Assembly: GCF_030272615.1 (NCBI RefSeq)
Contig: NC_081409.1
Location: 21,950,260 to 22,014,259 of the forward strand
Direction: 5' to 3'
Length of the DNA: 64,000 nt
DNA from: Cryptomeria japonica
Lineage: Eukaryota; Streptophyta; Pinopsida; Cupressales; Cupressaceae
Of the stretch, positions 1-11,315 are shown one piece after another. Position 1 is the stretch's first letter. Each line of letters opens with the position of its first letter. A model generated the notes under the pieces. It searched no databases and was not told where the DNA came from. It saw only the letters and a list, made by a program, of their open reading frames with translations. The translations under genes and the position numbers were made by a program.

Positions 1-959
1 AAAATCAACCAAAAACATTCAAATATCGATCCATAAAATCAACCCAAAAACAATCGAAAATCAATAAAAAAAAACTTGAAATAAAATGTCTTGCAAGAAT
101 CAAACACCCTAGTAGATATCCAGCAAAGGCTTCGCACAAAGTTAACAAAGGATGCAACTATCCAGTCAAACATCTGCAATCAACTGATCAAATTGTCTTA
201 TCAATCATATCATATTCATATCAAGTGATCATTATCTTGTCTTAAATAGAAGAGGATACACTCGAAATCAGACAAGTCAGTCTTAAACGGTGTCCGCAAC
301 TTTCTGAGATCAGACATTATCAACTATCACATCAAGCAATTGAGAAAAAAGGCACAAGGTCAGTATAGCTGCTGAATTTTGTTTGGATCAGTCTTTATCT
401 TTTATCATTTGGTGATAAATTGTGTTCCTATGCTACTCAAGGATGTCCACAAGTGACTAGAGGAGACATGATGGGCATTATCTTTTTCTTTGTTTGCTGT
501 TTGTGGTGTGAACCAATGAAGTTCTAGGGAAATTGCTCTAGTGGGTTTCCATGATAGGAGCATTCAACTTGTGAATGCCACACATACCTCGACCCCTAGT
601 CTATTTCCTAGAATGGAGGGTTTCACTCCTGGTCTGCTACATGTTTGTTTCTTTAATGAGATATCTTTACATCTTGGTTCCTTATACCCTGATGTGCTAA
701 GCTCCATTGTTCAATAATAAGGCTCAATGATGAATATATATTGTGCAATAAATAATGACATAGGTTCGTGAATCAATCATTCTCATTCTCATCTCATCCG
801 TTTATTGATAGTTTGCTGATTTTTCATCTCTTTCTAAATCATTTTATGTCATCTAACATTATTCTTTCATCAATCTCTTCTTTCTTTCATCTTACTAACA
901 TTTCTTCAAGGTACATCTGAGTTAAAATAATATTCTGGCATTATCATACAAAAACAAAA

Positions 960-2340
960 GTTGCATCCATATAGTTTTAAGTTGCATCCGTATAGTGTAA
1001 ATTGAATTTCTATAGTGTTAATGGCATTCATTCATAAACATCCTTAATAAATCATGTATAAACCATTGCATTCATAAACAATAATTTATAAATCATATAT
1101 ACATGCATCACATAACACATAGTATCATACAACATACATGGAAAACAAAGCATAATAGATCGTGGCCAAAAAAACTGCATATCATATATATATAACTCAA
1201 AAATGGTAATGTGTCAGAATACAATAATCATAAAATAGGCCCAAAGGCTCAAATAACATGGTCTCAAGGTATCAACCCACACTGCCTCTGTCAATAGGTG
1301 GATCTTGCCTGCTAGATCCTACTCTAGGATGTCGAGGTGGACCCATGAGACCACCATTGTTGGTCCTCCATGTAGAAGTCCTACTAGAACTATAATGACC
1401 TCTAACCTCACTAAAGCTAGGATCTCTCTATCCCTCACATACAACCCCATGGTAGAGTTGTCGATAATAAAAAGCCTCTTGTATACCATAATAAAGTCTG
1501 TTAGACTATCTGTGTGCATAGGTACCTATAGAAAAATGCTAATCATAAGCAGCCTGAACCATTTGCAATCATGTAGCGTAATCTCTCTCCCTCTGGAGAT
1601 GATATCTCTCAGTCTCTAATGCACCATAGTGTCTGCAGAATGCCTCCCACTTAGTATCTCGTCACTGCCTATGTCTGGCAACCTCATCCTCTAGACTCTG
1701 AATCCATGCTCTGAGAATCTGCGGATAATCATCATCTCCATCACCACCCTATCCTCCTCCCCCCTCCTCTACAACAGGAATGTCCTCCAACTCTGAAATA
1801 TCATCATCATCCCCATCCTCGCTACTCAATGACTCTGAGGAATCATCATCATCTCCACTGCTCATAGACTTGGTGTCTCCACTAATGTCTACATCCTCCT
1901 CTACCCCCTCATCTACTCCTTTGCCCTCCTCTCCTCCTCCACCCTCCTCTCCTCTATCATCTCCACTCCTCTCCCCCATGTCAATCCTCAGTCACTGTCT
2001 AGGATTATGTATCTGCTGTGCTATGATTGGAATAGTCAGATCAATCAGTGGAATAGGCCTATGTCTAGCCCACCATGCATCATACTCAGGAGTAGTCCCT
2101 CGATCTACTGCTCCTCCACTCCAACCCCATGGTAATGCCTGAAGAGCATCAAAATTGGCAGCCCCACATGTGGCTATATGCACACACCCCAATCAGAAAT
2201 CTCACGAGAAACATGAGCAAAGTATGTTGTAACAACAAGTGTCACTTGTACCTCCCCAAACTGTCCGAGTACTCATCCTGGAAGAGAAATCTCAATAATC
2301 CTCTTCGTCTCAACACAATGCAAATGCGCAAATGAAAGGC
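960..2340 (-). pseudogene. Antisense open region in the 3' internal part of element D
   Basis: This segment is absent from the related element N. Read on the minus strand it shows coding-like blocks broken by stops and frame changes. Around 1992-2192 there is a segment containing EYDAWWARHRP. At 1749-1979 lies a very acidic Gly/Glu/Asp/Ser-rich stretch. At 1319-1700 there are charged helical-looking stretches such as ETERYHLQRERD and a tail with GGLMGPP. Several gypsy elements of the Tat lineage are known to carry an antisense ORF between pol and the 3' LTR, and position and orientation fit that. I do not recognise the protein; a captured host gene fragment is the alternative. Decayed, no complete frame. 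Confidence 0.4.
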
Positions 2341-2622
2341 CACACTCACTATTTATAGCTTCAAAATTAGGGTTTTTTCCATTTCGACGCTCGTGGTCCC
2401 TGTCAACTTCAATGGAATTGTAGGCTACTCAAATGATCTCGAAATTGCACGAAACTTCACACGATTGCTCATCATACTGATATCGAAAAATATGGTCTCA
2501 AATTCTGAATTTTTTAACCACCTTTTCCGAGGGGGCATATTTACACTATACAATGTTACCAAGGCATACTAGGGCATGCAATTTGTCGTTTTCTTTGAAA
2601 CAATGTCGTATTGACTTTGTCT

Positions 2623-2636
2623 CAAAGAGGGGAAAA
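2623..2636 (+). promoter_or_regulatory. Polypurine tract of element D
   Basis: CAAAGAGGGGAAAA sits immediately before the 3' LTR terminus TGTAGACACC. It is the plus-strand DNA priming site of an LTR retrotransposon and fixes the element's orientation as plus. Element N has the matching tract in reverse complement beside its LTR at 37168. Confidence 0.8.
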
Positions 2637-5609
2637 TGTAGACACCTAAAAATATCTCATTGATCATGTACTAATTGTAGTCACATAAATCTGTCCACTT
2701 AATTAAATGAATATTTAGTATTTATTTGATTATTTAACCATCAATCAATAATTAATTAAATTAATATTTAATTAATTCATCTTAACCCTCTTCTCCTATT
2801 AATTAAATAGATTATTCAATTTATTTAATTTAATTCACTTAACCAAATTCAGACCATTAATTAAATAAATAAATCATATTTTTTTAATTAAATCTTCTCT
2901 CACATTTAAATAAATTAATATTTATTTAAATCTCGCAAAATCCCATCTCTCACATTTAAATAAATTAACATTTATTTAAATCACCTTTATCCTCCACCCA
3001 CTTGCATTTTCCTACAAATGCAAGTTGCACAACTATTTATTTAAAATCCTATTTATCCTCACCCACTTGAAACCTTTAATGGTTTCCCTTAAAGTCTTCA
3101 AACTTAATGGCTTCCTTTTAGAGTCTTCTCAAGCCTTTAATGGTTTCCCTCAAAGTGTTCAAGCATTTAATGCTTTATCTTCCTTTTTCTCATGTAAATA
3201 AATTAAGATTTATTTAAATAAAATCTAAAATTCACATTCACATTTAAATAAATTAATATTTATTTAAATATCTACCCAAATGCAAATTACACCATTTAAT
3301 TGAAATAAATGATTTTATTTCAATTGAAAATCCCAAAATTCCTCCCACTTGCATTCTCCTACAAAATCCACTTGCATGCCTAAATCCCTTCTAGATTCTT
3401 CTAACTCCTCCTAATTAGCCCAATCCTATCCTAATCATTGTCACATTCCTAAAGAAAAGGAAGTCACTTCTCAAAAACCTCCAAAGTCTTCAATAACCAT
3501 TAAAGGCTTTATGTCTTCAAATGGTTAACCTCTAAAGTCTTCCAAACCATTAAAGACTCTTACATAACCATTTATGGTTAATCACCTTTTACCTTTGGTT
3601 AGAGACTTTCCTCTAACTTAACCATCCTTTTGACTCATGGGTCTCTTCAAAGCATTTATTTCTTTGACTAAGGTAACCAATTAACCCTTGCACATTCATT
3701 TATCCCTTGGATAAAAAGAATATCTATTAACCTAACCCTAACCCAACCCCCTAGGGTAACCATCATGTCCTCTCAAGCATTCAATGCTCCTTATCTCTCC
3801 TCTCAAGCCTCCTCATGGTGACACTTGTCAACATGGGATTGGGTTGAAAGTCTCACATGGATTGAATATCTTTCAATCCTAACCCTTGTTAAGATTGCTC
3901 AATCTTAACCCTTCATTTCCCCATTTCTTCTATAAATAGAACCCTTCTCCTCAAGCAAAGAAGGAAGCATTAGAGTATTTTTGTTATACTGGTATTAGCA
4001 TAGAGCTTTTTCATAGCATCACTATCATAGCATTTATTTATCATATTCAACCATCTTGAATCTCCATATGACATCCATGGCTAGTGTTAAAAGCTGAGAG
4101 CTACACTTATTTGGGACTTGGAGAGGGGAGAAACAAGGGAGAAGCATCAAAAGATATCATGGAAGCATCTTAGGGAGGCTCTTCTCCTTTCTTTTGTATT
4201 TGTTAAATTTCTTTCATGCTTCTTTGAAATCTCTTTTGATATGTTTGGAATGGTTTTTAGTTCTTTGTTTTGGTTTTATGGTTGAAACTAACTTATTAAC
4301 ATTAAACTTTGTTGTTGCCTTGTCCCCATTTTCATGACATCACTAATTATTCCTCTAATTAGTTAAATAATTTTTTAATTCTTTAATTAAGTTAATTAAT
4401 CTTATTCTTCTAATTTCATATTTCCTCATCATCTTACTAATTATTCTATTTTCAATTCTATCTTCATTTTATCATTCAAACCATTTTCTAATGTTAATTA
4501 AATATTTATTATTTAATTAATTATGATTATTCATTCTTAAATTTAAATAATCTTTATTATTTAAATAAATTCTTTTTCAATTTCTATCTCTAATCAATGA
4601 ATCATCAACCCTTTTTCTAAATATTAATTATTTAATTAGTTGTGATTTTAATCCTTTAATTTGAATAATCTTTATTAGTTAATTAAATTCAATTTCTAAA
4701 TAATTAAATACTTTCTTTAAATTATTTAATTAACTAATTAATTCTTCTAATTTCTAATTCCAAATTCTCAAATTCTAATTTCATTTAATAACTAATTAAT
4801 TCTTCTAATTTCATCCAAATTCATTCAAATTCAAATTCATATTCTTCTAATTTCAAATACATGTGCATGATTTCAAAAATCAAATTGAAAATCAAAATCA
4901 AGTTCTAAATATATTCAAATACCAAATTGAATTTAAAATAAATTCAATATTTGAATTAAATCTCATGCAAAGATTAAATTGAAAATCAAAGTCAAAATGC
5001 AAGCACATGCTAAATTAATTAGTTAATTCAATTATCTTTTCAATTCCTATTTCTATCTTCTAGTTAGCTTTTTCTAAATAAAGCTTTCAATAAGCTTTCA
5101 ATCAGTTAACTATTTCCTCCATTTTATTTCCTCCGATCACCCTTTTTCATCTTTCAATCAACTTTTTTCTCAAATCCGTTAACTCAATTATCTATTCAAT
5201 CTATTCTATTTCACCTCTTAATCAACAATTCAACTATCAATCAACATGTGAGCTCACTCAAGTTCCACCTCTTGATCAATCTTTTCCACCTTTAATTCAA
5301 TCCTCTCCAAAAATCTATAAATTGAGCATTCAATCTCCATTTTCAACAATCACAAACTTCGAATCTTTGTGTCACTTGCAGGTTGCCAGCGCAATATCTG
5401 AGAGCCACCTTACCACAAAGAAGAGCAGAACAATGGAAGCTACATGCATTAATGGAATAGGGAGAATTAATTGATAGATTTTACATTCCTATTTCTTGTT
5501 TTGCATTATTTCATTGAGTATTGTTTGAATTATTTGATTAGATAGGGAATCATGATTTCCCTTTGATTTCTAGTTGATTACATGATGAATTTTACATACG
5601 ATAGCTACA
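2637..5609 (+). repeat. 3' LTR of element D, about 2.97 kb
   Basis: The LTR starts TGTAGACACC right after the polypurine tract and ends GATAGCTACA. The first 40 bp and the last about 1.26 kb (4349-5609) match the 1.25-kb LTRs of element N in reverse complement. Between them is an extra 1.67-kb segment not present in N. There are TATA-like sites at about 3932 (TATAAATAG) and 5317 (TATAAATTG); the second is the one shared with N. Most of the LTR is runs of AATTAATTAAAT-like sequence. Confidence 0.75.
2677..4348 (+). other. Extra 1.67-kb segment inside the D LTR
   Basis: The LTRs of the related element N run straight through this point. Here the heptamer ACTAATT occurs at 2670-2676 and again at 4342-4348, bounding the additional sequence. 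The segment holds its own TATA-like box (3932), a downstream purine-rich stretch and repeated phrases such as CTTTAATGGTTTCCCT. It could be an insertion with a short target duplication, an LTR variant deleted in N, or a recombination product of two LTR families. No coding sequence is seen. Confidence 0.4.
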
Positions 5610-6040
5610 GGTACCACTCCTTGTAATCTTGTTTACAACGCTGATGAAATTATGCATCTAAAATTATAGATTCCTTCATTTAGAATTTCTCTTAAGGGAA
5701 TTATTGATGATGTTCCTTATAGAGAACAATGTCTTCAACATCTTGAAATGCTTGATAAACAATGTATAAATGCTTTTGAACATATTCAAGCCTACCAAAA
5801 GACTATGCAAAAAAGTTATAATGACAAAGTTATCCAACACTCTTTTTCAGTTGGTGATTTGGTGCTTTATGAGAATCAACACAATGTAAACACTCTACTT
5901 GGAGAAAAAATAAAGTTTAGTTTGAATTGGCTTGGACCATAAATCGACATTTGAATTCTATGGATCATGTGCTTACAAGATGGTAGATGTGGAAGGTACA
6001 CCTCTTAAGGAACCCGTTAATGCTATGCAACTCCATTAAT
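5610..6040 (+). pseudogene. Ty3/gypsy integrase C-terminal remnant
   Basis: Starting exactly after element D, the plus strand reads TTPCNLVYNADE, then SFRISLKGIIDD, YQKTMQKSYNDKV and FSVGDLVLYENQ. This is the usual order of a gypsy integrase C-terminus: a TPxxLVYG-like motif, an acidic helix, YNxxV and GDLVL. After a stop and one frame change it ends with AYKMVDVEGTPLKEPVNAMQL, matching the terminal GAYxLxDxxG block. At least two in-frame stops are present. The upstream pol is missing from the window because D is inserted here. Confidence 0.75.
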
Positions 6041-6483
6041 ATTATGCTTAATTCTTTCTCTTATTTCTTACTAAATAGTGTGCTAGCATTTTTATCATTA
6101 GAACGTGTTATGCTAGATAGTTTGATTACCTTACCATTTGATGTATAATACTTCATTCTTAACAAAATAAATCCTAGTTTTGTCATAAATTTATTTTTTT
6201 CTTATTTGTAGAGATTACGTTTATTTATGTTAGCATATTTTTTAAGTATTCTTTATGTTTGTGTTAGTTAGACCATGATGTGTTTAGTTAGAAAACATGT
6301 TTAAATAGATCACATAGATATTTAATTTAACATAAGTACATCACATCATCAATTGTAGCGTTTAGTTACACACTTATCAAGTTGTTTAATTAAATCCCAC
6401 ATGCATCCATTTAATCATTGAAGCATTAATTGAAACAATCTACATTGGTCGTTCAAATTAATCATACATGCATTAAATGATTT
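6041..6483 (+). other. Non-coding stretch after the integrase remnant
   Basis: AT-rich sequence with no convincing reading frame. By position it is probably the 3' untranslated part of the older gypsy element whose integrase tail precedes it. Confidence 0.4.
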
Positions 6484-6488
6484 CATAC

Positions 6489-8035
6489 TGTTAGCATGAT
6501 TGGCGTAACTGATGCGGATGGAGAATGATGACTAAACCAGTACAAGACTGTTTGAGATGACATTGTGATGAAGAGATTGAGATTGCATGATGGATGACTT
6601 TGATTAGTTATTTGTGTTGTAATTGATGGAAACTAATGTTTATTCATTTCTACTAATGCTTACTTATGTTGTATTGTGTCATCTAAATCTTTTGGTCTAC
6701 TGAAAATAGCTTACCGGTAAATAATTAAGAAACTGGGAATTAGGACCTTAATTGGTAAACGAGGAAATATTTTGAATGTATCTGACAATTGGTGATGATT
6801 GAGGCTTTGTGGTTTTGAATGTGAGTTTTTATCATTGTAACATGTATCTGATCTAAACCGCATCATGTTGTGACAACCGGAAGCTATGTTTATAATTTCT
6901 GTTGAGTTTTTGCCATGGTTTAAGAAGGGTTTAAGGACCGACAAAGAATTCTCTTGACCGATAATGATTTTTGATTTGGTAGTGATCTACATCAAGTTCA
7001 CATGTTGATGATGACATGGCACAAACCACATGAAGTGTTTGAAAGATGTTTTGGCACATTTGGAGAGCGAATTTCTTGGGAATGTGCAAAGTGCTTAGTG
7101 GAACGAGCTAAGGGTTTGAATTTGTATTATATCGACTTGCTGTGATGACTTATGGTCATTCAATGATTGATATTAATTTGTAATTAATTGTAATGATCCA
7201 TATGATAATATGTAATGAGCTATAAATATTTGTGATGATCTATGTTTTAAGTCTTAGGGTTTTGTTGACGACCTAGTTGTAAAGGTTATTTATGTCGGTA
7301 CAGTTGATGTTTGTTGTGTCGGTGATTTTGAGAAGTGTGTGAAGCTGAACCAGGGTGTGAGAAGATTTGCCAGAGTGTTGCAGTCTTAGAACTTAATTGG
7401 ATCTGATCAAGCAAGCAGTTGAGTGCTATACACAAATCATTCACTATTCTCTAACAATTACAACAATTAAAATCCCTTAACCGGGTAGGTCCTAATAGGC
7501 CTCACATTGTAAAATCCCCTAACAGGGTGACTCAATATCTAAGTTCGCAATCCTCTTGCAAGGTTGATCCTAATAGATCAAAGCTCCTAACAGGGCTGAG
7601 GTAAATCCCTTAACCAGGTGACTCCTAACAGGGTTTGCTCCTAACAGGGCATCATTGCAATCTTCTAACCGGGCTTGGCTCATAACAAGGTGCATTCCGA
7701 AAGAGTGCAAAATATTTGTGGGCACCAATTCCCACTGTGGTTTTTCCCTATTTGTGTTTCCATGTGAAAATCATGGTGTTCATATGGTAAATGTTTTTGA
7801 TGTGATGTTATGCTTTACTTTCAGTTTGTGCATGGTTAATGAACACTTAATGTGCAACATTGATATATCCATTTACCAGATGTTTATCAGTAGATACTGG
7901 TACTGGTAAATGACTCTAATGTTGGTCTATGTTTGATTTGGTGAAAGTTTTATGAGTCTAAGTTTCTAATTTCAAATTATTTTTAATATTGATTCACCCC
8001 CCTCTCAGTATTAACCGGATCCTCTAAGATTAACA
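6489..8035 (+). repeat. Solo LTR, 1547 bp, TSD CATAC
   Basis: The segment begins TGTTAGCATG and ends GATTAACA, a perfect TGTTA/TAACA terminal pair. It is flanked by identical 5-bp direct repeats CATAC at 6484-6488 and 8036-8040. There is no internal region, so it is a solo LTR left by LTR-LTR recombination. A TATA-like CTATAAATATT lies near 7210. The downstream half (7460-7690) contains many degenerate copies of a CCTAACAGGGTGA-like phrase. The end contains TTCACCCCCCTCTCAGTATT, typical of plant copia-type LTR ends. The LTR at 26830-28199 has the same architecture. Confidence 0.9.
7460..7690 (+). repeat. Degenerate short repeats in the solo LTR
   Basis: Phrases such as CCCTTAACCGGGTAG, CCCCTAACAGGGTGA, CTCCTAACAGGGCTG and TCTAACCGGGCTT recur every 20-40 bp. 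The core AAC(A/C)GGG is conserved while the spacers vary. The same array occurs in reverse complement at about 27220-27450 in the second LTR of this kind. Function unknown. Confidence 0.6.
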
Positions 8036-8040
8036 CATAC

Positions 8041-8710
8041 ATGTACAACACCATATTTGTTACTCTTGATCAAATTAATATAAAACACATTATTCACATT
8101 AATACAACAAGTATGAGATGCATCATCATATATAGGTTTTGATAAAAAAATATGCATCATATCACCACTTATGCAAAATGTGGTGACTCATCATACATCC
8201 GATGGATGATGGCTACCTGTACCCTTAGGCCCTATTTGTGGTGGTCCCATAGAGGTCTACCTATGAGATGTCATAGAGTGTGAATGAATCCTAGATAAGC
8301 TCCTCCTCCTCTCTCTCTCTCTCTCTCTTGGGTGATACCTCTATACATCATCGTCTCTACTATGTCCTCTGCAAGCTCACACTATAGTCACTCCCTTACC
8401 TCCCATGCAATCTCCATATATTCATGGGATCAAAGTTATCCTCGTATTGTCTTGCACTGCATTGTGCTCTAGGAGTAATTTATGAGGACTGTGGGATGTG
8501 CATTGATGTGATGATATCTCCAAGCACATGAGCCACAAGTTTACACAATTCCTATGCTAACGGTAAGATAGAGATATAAATTAGTGACATCATCATTTAT
8601 ATCGAAACCAAATTAAATCTATAGATTGTTACATTTTCTTGAAGACAAGAATAGAATGTTGATATTTGAATGATATACTCAAGAATAGAATGTTGTCCTA
8701 GAGATTGCTA
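8041..8710 (-). pseudogene. Possible second antisense fragment related to that in element D
   Basis: On the minus strand of 8180-8420 a reading frame contains a Glu/Arg-rich stretch encoded by a CT microsatellite (8301-8328), followed by MGPPQIGPKG. That resembles the GGLMGPP tail of the antisense segment in D. It lies downstream of the integrase remnant, which would again be antisense between pol and a 3' LTR. The remainder has no recognisable feature. Weak similarity by eye only. Confidence 0.25.
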
Positions 8711-9058
8711 TGTTGGAGATCAAGATCAAGATTAGAATGATGCCATGGAAATCAAGGGTAGATGGAAACTTCTAAGAATGTGTTTTTGTTTTGTTAATAA
8801 AATAGTAGTTTAGAAACTATTGAGTTAAACATTGTCTTCATAATGGTCTTTGTTTTTATAAACTGCTATCTATGTACTGTTGAAAAACTGGTATTAGTTT
8901 TTTAGTTACTTTTCTTTTTTGATAGACTTGAGGAGTATATAAATGTAATCATTGTTATTGTAATTTTTAATTAAGTTTTTCATATCAATAATATTTAGTC
9001 TTCTTCTCAATTGATGACTTGTATTTTGTGAGTGTTAAATTATTATCATAATATTTCA
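8711..9058 (+). repeat. Putative 5' LTR of C1, about 348 bp
   Basis: The right end, ATATTTCA, is placed by the primer-binding site that follows two bases later. The left end TGTTGGAGAT is the best TG start found upstream, and a TATA-like GTATATAAATG lies near 8935. No second LTR is available for comparison, so the left boundary is a guess. Confidence 0.45.
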
Positions 9059-9060
9059 TT

Positions 9061-9071
9061 TGGTATCAGAG
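9061..9071 (+). promoter_or_regulatory. Primer-binding site of C1
   Basis: TGGTATCAGAG is complementary to the 3' end of plant initiator tRNA-Met, the standard primer of plant copia elements. It lies between the LTR end and the gag start at 9130. Confidence 0.8.
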
Positions 9072-9129
9072 TGGGTTGTAGGATTTCTAATTGTGCGGGT
9101 AGCAAGGTTAGAGAAACGGCTATCTCTAG

Positions 9130-9980
9130 ATGGCTAATAGCAAATATGTGCCATTTACAATTCTGTTGTTTTCCAGAGACAACTATGATTATTGGAGTAT
9201 CAAAATGAAGACCCTACTATTATCCCAAGAACTCTTGGAATTAGTGGAAGGAGGATACCCAAAACCTTTAAATCAAAATACATCGAATACATGGATACCA
9301 CACCAAAAAGCTCAGTTGAAATTAGACAGAAAGAAGGACAACAAATATCTTTACACCATTCAATTTGCATTGGATGTTTCAATCTTCCCTCAAATTGCCA
9401 ATATGACAAAATCAAAAGATGCTTGGTAGGCTCTACATATTGCATATCAAGGTACAAACAAAATCAAATTGGTAAGACTTCAAATGTTACAAAGAGAATT
9501 TGAAAATTTTAGGATGAAGCAATCTGATTCCATTCATGAATTTATTACTATGACTCAAGGTATTGTGAATCAACTTAGAACTCAAGGAGAAATTATAATA
9601 GAACAAAAAATTGTAATTTTTTTTTGAGATCTCTTCCTCCTAAATTTGATCTAGTGGTGATATCCATTGAATAAAGTAAAGATCTAACTACTTTCCAAGT
9701 TGCAGAGTTGGTTGGTTCTTTGCAATCTCATGAAGTGTGTATGTGGTATTCTATGAAAAGTTTTGTGCAAGCTTTCCAATCTTCTGTCAATATTGAAGAA
9801 AAGATCAAATATCCTCCTTCTCACCCTACAAAATTTCAAGATGAATCTTATGGTAATAGAAGAGGAAAAGGTAGAGGAAGAGGAAGAGGAAATAATAGAG
9901 GAAGAGGAAGAAGTTTTTTGGATTGAAGGAGTATCTAGTGCAAATATTGTGAAAGATATGGGCACTAAGAATGTGAGTGC
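9130..9980 (+). pseudogene. C1 gag
   Basis: The ATG at 9130 opens MANSKYVPF, followed by RDNYDYWSIKMKTLL, the N-terminal gag signature of plant copia (xNYxxWxxxMxxxL). The frame stops at 9427 with TAG after KDAW and continues as ALHIAYQG and then a helix-rich gag core. An Arg/Gly-rich block RGKGRGRGRG follows near 9870. A degraded zinc knuckle (CKYC, then GH and CEC) is read near 9940-9980. At least three stops interrupt it. Confidence 0.75.
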
Positions 9981-10029
9981 AGAAAAAAGAAATCTGACTT
10001 GAATAAGTCAAGAGAAAATTTTACAGAAG

Positions 10030-10990
10030 AGTCTTCTAAAGCAAAGGCATTCTACATTCTTCACATGTAATTTGGCGAAAGAAAACCAAGAGGATGTCTG
10101 GTTGTTGGATAGTGGTTGTTCAAACCACATGACAGGAAATCTAATCTCTTTGTCAAATTAGATGATACTGTAAGAAGTCGGGTTAAATTTGGAGATGATA
10201 AGGAGGTTGATGTATGGGAAAAGGTACCCTTGCAGTCAAGACTAAGCAAGGAGAAACTACTCATATTCATGATACTTTGCTTGTACCAAAGTTACAACAT
10301 AATCTTTTGAGTATTGGGCAACTTGTAGGCAAGAACTATAAAGCAGTGTTTGAAGATAACTACTGCAAAATTTTTGATAAATCTAATAATTATCATCTTG
10401 TAGCAAAGACTTATATGACAGAGAATAGATTATTTCCCCACACATTGATTTCTAGTAAGTTTCATGCACTCAAATCAATCACAAATGATTCATGGTTATG
10501 GCATCAAATATATGGTCATTTGAATTTTTAAGGGTTAACTTTGTTGAATAAGAAGAATATGGTGAGAGGGCTTCCTTCAATTTAGACTAAAGAAGAAGTT
10601 TGTTCAGGGTGTTTACTTGGAAAGCATCATCGAGACAATTTTCCAGTGAACAAGTCTTGGAGAGACAAAACCCCTCTAGAGCTTGTGCATGTTGACATTT
10701 GTGGCGACATGCAACAAGAATAATTGGGTAAGAACCTTTATCTTTTGACTTTCATTGATGATTTCTCTCACCACACTTGGGTTTATTTTCTTAAGCAAAA
10801 GTATGAAGCCTTTGCATGCTTCAAGAATTTTAAAGTAATGGCTAAATAGAAGATTGGGTATCTTGTCAAGATACTCAGAATAGATAGAGGGGGAGAGTTT
10901 ACCTCTAATGAGTTTGCTAATTTTTTAATTAAGAATGGCATACAAAGACAACTTACTACCACATATACACCTCATAAAAATGGTATTGCT
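10030..10990 (+). pseudogene. C1 protease and integrase fragment
   Basis: Protease is recognised by VWLLDSGCSNHMTG near 10098, with the DSG catalytic motif, after a frame change. Integrase follows: a WHQIYGHLNF block for the H-H part of the zinc-binding domain, then GCLLGKHHR for the cysteine side. Next come VHVDICGDM and FIDDFSHHTWVYFL for the first catalytic Asp. Finally RIDRGGEFTSNEF carries the second Asp. The sequence ends at TPHKNGIA, before the catalytic Glu, because element B abuts here. Confidence 0.75.
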
Positions 10991-11310
10991 TAAGTAGCCA
11001 TGGTCCGCTAGGTCCTCAAAGAGAACTAACCAGATCATGCAACAAGAGTAACACAATGGAAGCAACAACAAACCATAGATAAAGTGAAAAATCAGATATC
11101 TACATCATCATATTATCATCATAGATCATCTAGTAATCAACCGGTTACATGCAGGCTAACATGCCAGATTACAATCCATCTGGAACTCTCTCAGTCATCC
11201 AGATCTGTAATCATTAATCTAGAGTCTCATCCTGACCAATCTCCCTCTAATGACTACACAAAACAATATATATACCCTCCGAAACACATCCGGGTCAGCC
11301 ACAAAAGATT
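10991..11310 (-). repeat. Left (3') LTR of B, first part
   Basis: The first 50 bp align with the LTR remnant at 29720-29771. The rest reads on to the ATATT target site of element A at 11311 and resumes at 25827. No coding sequence was recognised. Confidence 0.5.
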
Positions 11311-11315
11311 ATATT

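Larger units (their letters stand above)
1..5609 (+). mobile_element. Element D: gypsy-type LTR retrotransposon, 5' part outside the window
   Basis: The window opens inside the 3' half of an LTR element. Bases 1-900 match, in reverse complement, the internal region near one LTR of element N (about 37500-38110), so D and N are one family in opposite orientations. The internal part ends in a polypurine tract directly followed by the 3' LTR at 2637. No gag or pol is visible in the part present. D's right end lies inside an older gypsy integrase reading frame (from 5610). Its left LTR and TSD are outside the window. Assignment to gypsy rests on the polypurine tract and TGTAGACACC terminus and on the context, not on pol. 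Confidence 0.75.
8711..10990 (+). mobile_element. Element C1: Ty1/copia remnant, truncated in integrase
   Basis: The order is a putative 5' LTR, a tRNA-Met-type primer-binding site at 9061, gag, zinc knuckle, protease and integrase, all plus strand. The element stops abruptly in integrase at about 10990, where the LTR end of element B begins. Reverse transcriptase, RNase H and the 3' LTR are missing. Many in-frame stops show it is dead. Confidence 0.8.

Noticed and set aside
1305-1619. 104-residue plus-strand frame
   Set aside because: Low-complexity shadow opposite the antisense region; no motif or start context.
1780-2142. 120-residue Ser/Pro-rich plus-strand frame
   Set aside because: Complement of the acidic GAG/GAT-rich stretch on the minus strand; no independent support.
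6711-7909. Frames of 77 and 84 residues
   Set aside because: Both lie inside the solo LTR; chance frames.
9684-9965. Ser-rich minus-strand frame in C1
   Set aside because: Shadow of the Arg/Gly/Glu-rich end of C1 gag.
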